DNA from: Terebella lapidaria
Lineage: Eukaryota > Annelida > Polychaeta > Terebellida > Terebellidae
Direction: 5' to 3'
NCBI GenBank assembly: GCA_949152475.1
Contig: OX424566.1
Location: 10,315,177-10,379,176, forward strand
Length of the DNA: 64,000 nt
A program made the translations under genes and the position numbers. Positions 24,401-32,697 of this stretch are shown piece after piece. Every line of letters begins with the position of its first letter. Within the stretch, counting starts at the first letter, position 1. The notes under the pieces were generated by a model that did no database searches, was not told the origin of the DNA, and worked only from the letters and a program-made list of their open reading frames with translations.

Positions 24401-25255
24401 ATCAGGTATTTGAATTTAATATTGAAAACTCCATTCAACATGTTTAAGATTGTTTAACGGGTAACAAACAGACTTGCAATTTGAACAGACTGATACTATT
24501 TTTGCCTATATCTCTGCCGTTTTAGAACACAATTCTATGAAAATCAAAATATATCTTCTGTATATAATCAGAATGGTGAGCCAAATGTGAAATTCCGATA
24601 ACGTTATATCTAAGTATCTACATGTATATGCGGTCAAATGTCACTTGTACCATTGTGACTTTCGTAGCGTACACACAGCTAGCTTCACATGATGTATTTC
24701 CTGAGCTACATGTAGTGTACATATCCGTGATCAATAACCTACCATTCGATTTTACAATTTCCATCGATATTCATGGCGAATTGATGTGCAAATTTGTATG
24801 TCTATTCTAATCTATGGAAAATTTCAGTGCACGTTTTATGAAAAAGGTCAGTGCACGTTTTCAGTGCAAGAAATCGGTCTATTGATGACGTCACTAAAAA
24901 TTCCTAATAACTAAAAAAATCCATATCTTATTAGGATTTTCAAAAAAAACATAACTAGACAATTTTTCATTGAATTACTTTGGTGTTTTGGTGAGATGTG
25001 TAGAATGACAACCTCTGTGGACTCCATAAATTAAACTAACCTTTGCAGCAAATCTTCAGGTCTGAGTAGATGAATTTGCACATATTTTTGAAACCAATCA
25101 ACGTAGTCTCATGTTACTCCTTCTTTTTGTACCCTATGACCTCTGGGTTCATGTTTGACCTTGAAACTTCCAGCAAGTGCGTCGACTATACATGTGTTGT
25201 CTCGTTATTTTTTTTACTTGAAATATAGATAAAATATATATGATAGTTATCAGGT
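21457..25255. other. No gene recognised; small repeat relics
   Basis: C-runs at 21560-21571 and 22491-22504. A short family-1-like fragment at 22325-22440 ('gaccgccaaagtccaaaatg'). A minus-strand stretch (23968-24240) is open and ends at a donor-like GTAAGTG, but has no recognisable domain; see findings. Confidence 0.35.
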
Positions 25256-25435
25256 GTACAGTAGAAACAACTACATCTAACACATTGTCTGCCCCTGATG
25301 ACGCCAGTGTGTCGTTTGATAAATTATTTGGTCGGGCTTTGTTTCCATTGCAAAATGTTGTATTTTACGTTTGTTATTGGAATCAGCAAAATCTGGCTGT
25401 ATTGGTGGTAATAGATTGATACTTACATTATAAAC
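25256..25435 (+). repeat. Dispersed ~180-bp repeat fragment
   Basis: Shares 'tacagtagaaacaactacat', 'cccctgatgacgc' and 'ttggtcgggctttgttt' with 53300-53480 and 55265-55445 (reverse strand), and more distantly with 48820-48960 and 59025-59110. Non-coding; boundaries unknown. Confidence 0.6.
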
Positions 25436-25734
25436 AGTTAGTTTGCACACTATTTGATTTGAAGGCGATTCAGCAAGCACATACTGTAGTATGTGCGACC
25501 TCAGGCCTCACCCACTATGAGCCGACTCACATCACTCATAGTGGGCCCACCAACAACCCATAACTGTATATTGGTGGCCGGGTAGATTTTGGCTTTGCTC
25601 AAGCCGGGCAGGTGGCATATTTCACAGTACCCAAGTGTAGACTAAGATTTAGACAGGCATATTTTCATGTTTTGTTCAGGGGCGGATCCAGGAATTTAAG
25701 ACCTAGAGTCTGATACCTGCATGTAGATAGCATT

Positions 25735-26045
25735 TCATCTTTCGTCAGTCTGTCCGTCGTTCGTCCACATTTTTGTCTTTAAAGTTCACGGTTGAATCTT
25801 TCTTGAATTTTGCACAAAAATACCTAAGAATATTTCAAGAGATCGGTATTTGTCGGGAAAAAAACTCAATTTGGCCACACCATATTGTAAAGTTGGTCTA
25901 TGGATCCGCCGCCTATAAAAAAAACGAGTTTCACTTTTTTAAAAAAAATCGCCGCTACAAATTTTCACGATATCAATTTTTTTTTTATTATTTCACGGCC
26001 GCCACTCGTATTTCTTAGACTGTTAACGAGCAAAGCGGTCCGATA
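25735..26045 (-). repeat. Family-1 fragment, reverse orientation
   Basis: On the minus strand this reads 'actttaaagacaaaaatgtg', then GACGAACGACGGAC, matching the right portion of family 1, including 'gcacaaaatt'. It may belong to the same old minus-strand copy as 36000-37505, later split by the LTR element, but the pieces cannot be joined with certainty. Confidence 0.5.
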
Positions 26046-26210
26046 TAAAATTTAGAGAAAATATGGTACTTAGCACGTTATTTTATCCGGGGAATTGTTG
26101 TAGTATTCGTGGTATTAAATTTGTGTCATCGTACTTTCTAATCCCAAAACATTTCCACGAATTTAATAATATCAGAAACCCATCAGAAAGTTATGGATTT
26201 CTCATAATAT

Positions 26211-27598
26211 TGTAACGGTTTTGGGGCGTACCCAAAGGTTTCCCCTAGGTAATTCTGTTAGTGTTTTGTGATATTATGGTTAAATAACCGTTTATTAAAA
26301 TGTATATGTGTTTAAAGGCTCATACGGTTCCGTATTGTTAATGTTTTAAAGGTATTCCGTCTCGGAACTTAGTAATTTATGATGTCGGTAAAGCCGGAGA
26401 CGGAGCCGGAACCGGAGACGGAACCGGACACGGAGCCGGAACAATGGAGTACAAAAACGTAATGACGTTATTTCCGGAAGGTCATGTGATCAGCCTCGTT
26501 TTCGGTTTAAAAGGTGACGTGTCAGCCACTGATTGGTTCTAGAGTGTTTTTAGAAATCCGGAAAATATCAGTGTTTTGGCGGACTATGACGTCACAATAG
26601 GTTGGTCACGTGACGTGGGTCTCAGGTCGATAAAAGCCCCCGCTTCACAGCGGACAGCGGAGTTGGTGTCCTGACGTCGACCTGTGCAGACCCCTTCTCC
26701 CATAGCAGAGTACTCCCTTGTTCCGGATAGAGTCATCCAGATGATAGCAGTTAAGTCTTCCGACTGTGCACTTGGAAAATAAACATGAAAACTTCAACCG
26801 AGTTGTTTTTCCGTGTTCGTTAGGAAACTGGAAGTTATAATAAAGTTAGTTCACCGGAAAAGACAGTTATACGGAGTAAAGGGAGATAAGACTACAGTCG
26901 GTTAAGACCAAGTTGTAACGACGTCTTAGGGTGATCTAAGAACCCAGATCACCGAGGAAGGAGTCGGAGACGGAGACGGAGGTGGAATTCGACGGAGCAA
27001 CTACGGAGGCGGTATCGGACGGAGCAGTTGCAGAGACGGGAACGACGAAGCAGTTGCAGAGGCGGTACCGGACGACGGAGTTGCAGAGGCAGTACCTGAC
27101 GGAGCGGTTGCGGTAACCGGAAGTAGGAACACTTCCGAGATACTCCATTTCAGGTGCAGTCGCAGGTTGCGGTGAGGCGGAGCCAACCGGAGCAGATTGC
27201 AGTGCGGCGGAACCTGGCAGAGCGGTTGCAGTATTCGAAAGCAGCAACGTTCCCGGATTCTTTATTCCAGGCGCAGTCGCAGTTTGCAGTAAGACGGAAA
27301 ACGACGGAGCTGTTGCAGTAAAGCGGTATCCCGACGGAGCAGTTGCAGTACCCGGAGACGGAAACGCCTTCGGATCCTTACTTTACAGGTGCAGTTGCAG
27401 ATTAGCAGTCGGACTACGGTTAAGAGGTCCATTCCAGACCACGCTACCAACCTTAGAGACTTCTAACCGGAGTTTAACCGTACAGCAGTAGCAGTTTCCC
27501 GGAGTTTTACCGTTTCAGCTCCGGTTAAACAACAACTCACCCACCTCCCTAGAAAACCGGTTCGTCAAGACGTCACAGAAGGGTGCAAACCCGTTACA
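26211..27598 (+). repeat. 5' LTR
   Basis: Begins TGTAACGG and ends CCGTTACA, an 8-bp perfect inverted pair. U3 carries ATTGG (26532), TGACGTCA (26587-26594), TCACGTGA (26606-26613) and GATAAAAG (26629-26636) where the 3' LTR has TATAAAAG. AATAAA occurs at 26778 and 26839. The long region after it is built of degenerate 'cggagcagttgcag' motifs. The other sequence differences from the 3' LTR are scattered single substitutions. Confidence 0.95.
26587..26640 (+). promoter_or_regulatory. LTR core promoter (CRE, E-box, degraded TATA)
   Basis: TGACGTCA, then TCACGTGA 12 bp later, then GATAAAAG 16 bp later; an inverted CCAAT lies about 50 bp upstream. The same cluster with an intact TATAAAAG is in the 3' LTR (34712-34761). 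Transcription would start near 26660. Confidence 0.7.
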
Positions 27599-27604
27599 AC
27601 TTTT

Positions 27605-27622
27605 TGGTGGCAGCGGTGGGAT
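27605..27622 (+). promoter_or_regulatory. Primer binding site, tRNA-Leu
   Basis: TGGTGGCAGCGGTGGGAT is complementary over 18 nt to the 3' end, including CCA, of the common animal tRNA-Leu (…ATCCCACCGCTGCCA-CCA). It lies 6 nt after the LTR, where minus-strand DNA synthesis is primed. The tRNA assignment is from memory of tRNA-Leu ends. Confidence 0.85.
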
Positions 27623-27632
27623 CATCTGCAGT

Positions 27633-30600
27633 ATGACTACTAGACGGGGCAAATTGGCGGAACAGCAGCTGAAGGCAGCCGTGTCGGACACGGAGCAGCC
27701 TGTAGGAGCAGTAGGAGCTGAGCCGTTGCAGATGCCGGTTGCGGAAAAGGAAGCAGTTCGTCCTGCCGAGCGAAAGCTGTTGCAGCCGGAAATGCAGAAA
27801 GCAGTTGCAGAAGAGCCCCTTCGGGTTCCTCAAGGAGTACAGCCTGCAGAGCAGTTAGCAGAGGCGGAAATTAACTTTCCGGACCAGGCTGGCGATCGGG
27901 AACCGGATGCGGAACCGGAAGGCGGAGAGAATTTAGTCGACAACCTGACCAGATTATTGGCGACCCAAATGGAGGTGTTTCAGCAGCACCTGGCAGTAAC
28001 CGGAAAGCAGCAGCAGGCAGAGGCAGTACAACAACCAGCACCAAGGGCAGGAGTAGCCAGATTAATGACATACGACGGAACTGATCCGTGGCCGGAGTAT
28101 GAGGCTCACCTACTCGAATACGCTCGGTACTACCGTTGGACAGCAGAGGAAAAGGCGCTGAACTTATGTGTCAGTTTGAGGGGTAACGCCCGCAGCATAC
28201 TACTGGATCTGTCCGCGGAGCAGAGACGCAGCTTTGATACGGTTGTGGCAGCATTAAAACAGCAGTTTTGTCCGGGGGAGAAAACATTTGTTTTCCAGGC
28301 GGAATTGCAGACACGGAAATTGCAGCCGGAGGAGGAGCTGTCCGAGCTGGCCAGAGACATACAGAGCAAGACGCGGCTAGCTTACCCAAAAGCGGATCCG
28401 GCAACAACAGAAGTGCTCATGAAGATGCATTTCTGCAACAGTCTGACTAACCGAGATATGCGGTTGTCGGTATTGAAAAGTCACCCGGAAACGCTGTCGC
28501 AGGCCCTGGCTTTTGCTACCGAGTATGAGAGTATTATGAAGACGGACAACAGCAGACCAGCGGAGCGACACCGGACGAGGCAGCTGAACACGGAGCCGGA
28601 GTGGAGCCAGCAGGTGAACGAATTGCGGAAGCAAGCCGAGCAGACTCAGCAGCAGTTGGCGGATCTGATGACTCAGGTCAAGGAAGCGGTTAGCCGGCAG
28701 CAGCAGCAGCGCAGTTCCCGAGCGGATTTAGAATGCTTCAACTGTGGCCGGAAAGGGCATTTTGCCCGAGACTGCAGATTGCCGAGACAACAGCAGCAAA
28801 GGCGGCATCCCCAGCAGCAGCAGCATCCCCAGCGGCAACCACTGCAGCAGCAGCAGAGACAGCAGCAGCAACAGCGGATTGCCCGGATTGTCCGACAGAC
28901 CCGAAGTAGTGGAATTCCACAGCCCAAGCCAAGGAAGGGAGGTCGTCGGAGTCAGTCACGGAAACAGCAGCGCAGACCAAGAGCAGATCTGGAGTGTTTT
29001 AACTGCGGCAGGAGGAGGCATTTCGCCCGAGATTGCAGGCTCCCGAGACCACAGCAGCAACGGCGGCAACCACCGCAGCAGCAGCAGAGACGGCAGCAGC
29101 AACGATGGATTGTCCGGATTGTCCGGCAGACCCGGAGCAGTGAAACTCCAGAGCCCGAACCAAGGAAGGGGGGACGCAGGAGGCGGTCGCGGAAATCAGC
29201 CGGAGAAGCAGAGCTGGCAGAAGAGGAGTCTCCGGTAAAAGCAGAATCCAAGGCGGTTGCGGTGGCGGAGAAAGCTGTTTCCGGAAGGCCGGTGGCGGTT
29301 GCAGGGAAGGCGGATGCGGAGAAAGCTGTTTCCCGGAAGCCGGTTGCGGTGGCAGAGAAAGCTGTTCCTGGAAGGCCGGTTGCGGTTGCGGTGACGGAGA
29401 AAGCAGCGTCCCGGAAGCCGGTTGCGGTTGCGGTGACAGAGAAAGCAGCGTCCCGGAAGCCGGTTGCGGTTGCGGTGACGGAGAAGGCAGTTCCAGGAAA
29501 AGCGGATGCGGTTGCAGAGCAGATTAGGCTGGCGGAAAATGCGGACCAGGATACTGTGCTGGGGCAGAAATATCGACCGGATGAGTTGCGGAGAATGCAG
29601 CAAGCCGAACCTTGGTACCCACTGGTGACGTCGCTGATTGACGGGAGCGGTACAGCTGGCAGTGCAGACTTTTCCAGCATGAGCAGTGAGGAGAAAGTGC
29701 TGTACGGGATGCGGAAGACCTTGCTGAAAGTCGACGGAGTAGTCTACCGGAAATGGAAAACGGCAGAAGGAACCAGCCGAATGCAGTTAATAACCCCGAA
29801 GGAGCTGAGACAGGAGATTTTTCGTCTGGCCCATCAGAGCCGGACGGGAGGACACCTCGGAAGCAGAAGGATGGCGGCTAGCATTCGGAGGCGGTATTTC
29901 TGGCCGGCTATGATGCGGGACATAAAGCAGTGGGTGCTGAGCTGTGACGAATGTGCGTCAAGAAGTATGCAGAACTTGAAACGATCTCCGATGCAGAAAT
30001 ACCGGGTTGGAGCGCCCATGGAGAGGGTGGCAATGGACGTGATGGGTCCATTACCCAAATCCACCCGGGGGAACCGGTACATCTTAGTAATCGGTGATTA
30101 CTTCACCAAGTGGGTAGAGGCTTACCCGATGCCGAATCAGGAAGCGGTGACGGTTGCGGACATATTCGTCGACCAGTTCGCAGCGCGGTACGGTATCCCG
30201 ATGGAGATCCACACCGACCAAGGCAGAAATTTCGAGTCCGACTTGCTGAGAAATGTTTGCAGAATCCTGGGGATTCACAAGACACGGACAACCGCTTTCC
30301 GACCTCAGTCAGACGGTTTCATTGAGCGATTCAACCGGACGCTGCAGCAGATCCTGAGCCTGTACGTAAGCGAGCGGCAGACCAACTGGGATCAGCTAGT
30401 TCCGTTGGCGATGGCAGCTTACCGGAGTACCCCGCAGGAGACAACCGGGCAGAGTCCCAACTTGCTGATGCTGGGCAGAGAAGTCAACACTCCGGTAGAG
30501 TTACTGATTGGCAGACCGCCGGGAGAATCAACAGCAGAAGTAACAGAGTATGGCAGTCAGCTCCGGGAGCGACTAGAAGCGGTATACAAGGCGGTTCGAG

Positions 30601-30980
30601 CGAAATCTGGCAGAGAAATGGAACGGCAGAAGAAGCTGTACGACCGGAGGAAGGTCGACAATCAGTTCCAGCCAGGAGACCGAGTGTGGATGGCGGTCAA
30701 AACACGGAAGAAGGGCAAAGCTCCCAAGTTGCAGAGGAAGTGGAGCGGTCCAAAGCTAGTGCTGAGCAGATTTACCGACGTGACCTACGAGATTGCAGAG
30801 AGTGAAACTCGGCAGAAGGTGGTTCACTTCGATTTGCTGAAACCGTATAATGGTGTCAAGCATCCGAGATGGATGAAGCAGAGAATGGCGGATTCCTGGA
30901 GGCAGACGGAGCCGCCGAAGCAGAGTAGTGATCCGGAGTCGGAACAGACGGTCTCTGAGTCGGATACGGACTCGGAGTAA
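27633..30980 (+). CDS. Gag-integrase fusion protein of the LTR element (1115 aa)
   Basis: The start codon lies 10 nt after the primer site. A Gln/Glu-rich N-terminus is followed by a retrotransposon Gag domain (about residues 147-298, opening YDGTDPWPEYE). A CCHC zinc knuckle (368-381, CFNCGRKGHFARDC) and an ~87-residue duplicate with a second knuckle (455-468, GRRRH in place of GRKGH) come next, then a low-complexity stretch repeating KPVAVAVTEKAASR (about 545-630). From ~660 it reads like the normal segment after RNase H, followed by an H2C2 zinc domain (H734, H741, C771, C774) and an integrase core with D802, D862 and E898 (exact D-35-E). A GPY/F-like tail (KWSGPKLVL, VVHFDLLKPY) ends it. 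No protease DTG, no reverse transcriptase YxDD and no RNase H lie between Gag and integrase, yet the frame is open throughout. Integrase looks catalytically complete. Substrate: element DNA ends; site: virus-like particle, then nucleus. Confidence 0.92.
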   Translation: MTTRRGKLAEQQLKAAVSDTEQPVGAVGAEPLQMPVAEKEAVRPAERKLLQPEMQKAVAEEPLRVPQGVQPAEQLAEAEINFPDQAGDREPDAEPEGGENLVDNLTRLLATQMEVFQQHLAVTGKQQQAEAVQQPAPRAGVARLMTYDGTDPWPEYEAHLLEYARYYRWTAEEKALNLCVSLRGNARSILLDLSAEQRRSFDTVVAALKQQFCPGEKTFVFQAELQTRKLQPEEELSELARDIQSKTRLAYPKADPATTEVLMKMHFCNSLTNRDMRLSVLKSHPETLSQALAFATEYESIMKTDNSRPAERHRTRQLNTEPEWSQQVNELRKQAEQTQQQLADLMTQVKEAVSRQQQQRSSRADLECFNCGRKGHFARDCRLPRQQQQRRHPQQQQHPQRQPLQQQQRQQQQQRIARIVRQTRSSGIPQPKPRKGGRRSQSRKQQRRPRADLECFNCGRRRHFARDCRLPRPQQQRRQPPQQQQRRQQQRWIVRIVRQTRSSETPEPEPRKGGRRRRSRKSAGEAELAEEESPVKAESKAVAVAEKAVSGRPVAVAGKADAEKAVSRKPVAVAEKAVPGRPVAVAVTEKAASRKPVAVAVTEKAASRKPVAVAVTEKAVPGKADAVAEQIRLAENADQDTVLGQKYRPDELRRMQQAEPWYPLVTSLIDGSGTAGSADFSSMSSEEKVLYGMRKTLLKVDGVVYRKWKTAEGTSRMQLITPKELRQEIFRLAHQSRTGGHLGSRRMAASIRRRYFWPAMMRDIKQWVLSCDECASRSMQNLKRSPMQKYRVGAPMERVAMDVMGPLPKSTRGNRYILVIGDYFTKWVEAYPMPNQEAVTVADIFVDQFAARYGIPMEIHTDQGRNFESDLLRNVCRILGIHKTRTTAFRPQSDGFIERFNRTLQQILSLYVSERQTNWDQLVPLAMAAYRSTPQETTGQSPNLLMLGREVNTPVELLIGRPPGESTAEVTEYGSQLRERLEAVYKAVRAKSGREMERQKKLYDRRKVDNQFQPGDRVWMAVKTRKKGKAPKLQRKWSGPKLVLSRFTDVTYEIAESETRQKVVHFDLLKPYNGVKHPRWMKQRMADSWRQTEPPKQSSDPESEQTVSESDTDSE

Positions 30981-31729
30981 AGCCGCAGAGGACGCAGAAA
31001 TATGAGAAGACGGAGTGAGCTGTAGAGCAGGAGAAGGAGATAGCTGAGACCCTGGTAAAACGTTGAGTTCCGGCAGAGAGCGACCGCAAGAAGTTGGAAC
31101 AGTGAGCAAGTGCTGGTTCCGGAAACAGGGCGAAGAAAGGAAGCAGAGCGGAAAGCGGTGCAGAGACCGGATAGAGACATCCTAGAGGTTCTGACTGGGT
31201 TGAGCGCATAGTCAACCAGTCCAGGGTAGCGGCCAGGGGTCCAGAAGAACCTGGGTTAGCGGTCTAGTATCTCCAGAGTAGCAGCTACACGTCTTCCGTA
31301 TTCAGAGAATTAAGACGGAAAAGTTTTCCGGCTGTAGACAACCAACCGGAGTTTCCACTTAGCAGAGACAGCAAACCGGCTGCAGATCGACAGAAGCGGT
31401 GAAACATCATTCCAGATAGGAAGGGCCCTCCTTCTGGACAAGAATGTATGCAGTTTCCAGTGTCGACAAGCAGTAATACCAATGAGCAGATATGCAGTTG
31501 ACGAAGCAGTACAGATGGCGGAAACGCCCAACTTGCAGTCTAGATGTTCGTCTGAGAGGCAGATTCAACTGGCTGAGACTCTATTCAACCCTCCTGATGG
31601 CAGAGATACTTCAAAATTGCAGATACTTCGCTCGGAGAAGCAGTTGAAAGGGAGCCGGAAAAACCCGGAGAAGCCGGTTGAGCCGGAGACGGACACCTCT
31701 CGGTTAACGGTTGAGTTTTTGCATAATTG
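30981..31729 (+). other. Non-coding spacer of the LTR element
   Basis: Lies between the Gag-integrase stop and the internal promoter. Its longest forward frame (99 codons, 31482-31781) runs into the promoter and has no motif, so I do not call it. The end (~31670-31710, 'gccggagacggacacc') resembles the LTR segment upstream of its own promoter ('gccggagacggagccgg'). Confidence 0.5.
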
Positions 31730-31825
31730 TGACGTCACTCCTGAGGCAGCCAATCAGCGTGGAGCTTTTCAAATCACGTGAGCAGAAAGGGTATAAAAGG
31801 GCCTTGAAATCGGGCTCTGACAGCA
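31730..31825 (+). promoter_or_regulatory. Putative internal promoter of the LTR element
   Basis: TGACGTCA (31730-31737), CCAAT (31750-31754), TCACGTGA (31774-31781) and TATAAAAG (31792-31799) form a compact RNA polymerase II promoter. Order and spacing echo the LTR promoter, which has inverted CCAAT, TGACGTCA, TCACGTGA and TATAAAAG. Start is expected near 31820. No ATG occurs between there and the 32032 start codon, which fits a transcript dedicated to the two downstream ORFs and ending at the 3' LTR poly(A) signal. Function is inferred, not shown. Confidence 0.7.
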
Positions 31826-32031
31826 GTGGAGAGCAGACCTCGAGCTGTGCACATCGCAGACAAAGTTTGGCGGAATCGAATCAAGTCCAGCATTTTCCGG
31901 CAGCGACAGATTTTGCAGTGAAAAACGACTAAGTGTTTCCCGGAAGACCACCAGTCCGGAGAAGCGGTGCAGAAGCGGTGCAGTAAAAGCGGTGCAGTAG
32001 ATCGACAATTTCAGTTTCCCGGCCTTCCGGA

Positions 32032-32697
32032 ATGGCCTACTCGGCGTTCCTTGAAAGACAAGATCGCGGCCGGAGCAGAGATTGGGCAAGCCCTCAGCCA
32101 CTGGATTATAGCCGGCTGTGTAAGCGGTGTGACCGGATGTTCGAGAGTGCGAGGGACAGGAGACGGCATGTGTGCCCAGCCCAGAGATTTCATTGCTGTT
32201 TGTGTGCCTTCTACGGCAACCGGGCGAACGACCTTAGGCGGCATCTCCGGGAGATGCACGGCTGGAAGTACCCTTCCGGGAACCGTCCTCCTCAGGACGA
32301 GGCAACCCTCAACCATGTGGGAACCTTTGATTCGGCCTGGCGGGGAACAGCAACGCAGTCCCGGCGGAAGCGGTTCCGGAGATTCTGCGCACAGTCTCCC
32401 AGGGAGAATCCAGTTCCGGAGACTTATGCGGACCAGCTTCCGTTCGGACCTGACTGGGATGCCGGAGCAGCCGCCCCCATCGGACAACCGGAGCAGTTAG
32501 ATCTACCGGAATGGGCCCCGGACCCGCAGGGCTGTCTCCGGGTCGCCGAAGAAAACCAAGCGGAGGATTGGGAGGCGGAAATCCGTGCCAGAGAATACCG
32601 GCCTCCATCTCCCACCTCGGAACCGGAGACGGATGAGTCGGAGTATGTGACGGCAGATGAGGAGTCCTGGACGGAAGCGAAGGCAGTGTGGCAGTAG
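32032..32697 (+). CDS. Accessory ORF2 of the LTR element, zinc-finger protein (221 aa)
   Basis: First ATG after the internal promoter (context ggaATGg). Residues 30-48 form a C-x2-C-x12-H-x-C finger (C30, C33, H46, C48), and 55-76 a classical C2H2 finger (C55, C58, H71, H76). The basic N-terminus is followed by an acidic, Pro/Glu-rich C-terminal third ending in a DESEYVTADEESW-like stretch. Fingers plus acidic tail suggest a DNA- or RNA-binding regulator, possibly a transactivator; that is inference. It occupies the env position but has no signal peptide or membrane segment. It overlaps ORF3 by 41 nt. I recognise no named family. Confidence 0.7.
   Translation: MAYSAFLERQDRGRSRDWASPQPLDYSRLCKRCDRMFESARDRRRHVCPAQRFHCCLCAFYGNRANDLRRHLREMHGWKYPSGNRPPQDEATLNHVGTFDSAWRGTATQSRRKRFRRFCAQSPRENPVPETYADQLPFGPDWDAGAAAPIGQPEQLDLPEWAPDPQGCLRVAEENQAEDWEAEIRAREYRPPSPTSEPETDESEYVTADEESWTEAKAVWQ

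Noticed and set aside
26936..27450. Minus-strand frames in the LTR, repeated in the 3' LTR
   Set aside because: They arise from the 'gcagttgcag' repeat composition, and duplication in the other LTR is automatic.
28952..29680. Long minus-strand open frame (242 codons) across the Gag-integrase gene
   Set aside because: Antisense of a GC-rich, repetitive coding region; its peptide repeats mirror the sense KPVAVAVTEK repeats. No independent motif.
31482..31781. 99-codon forward frame between Gag-integrase and ORF2
   Set aside because: Extends through the CRE, CCAAT and E-box of the internal promoter, has no motif, and the region is better explained as regulatory.
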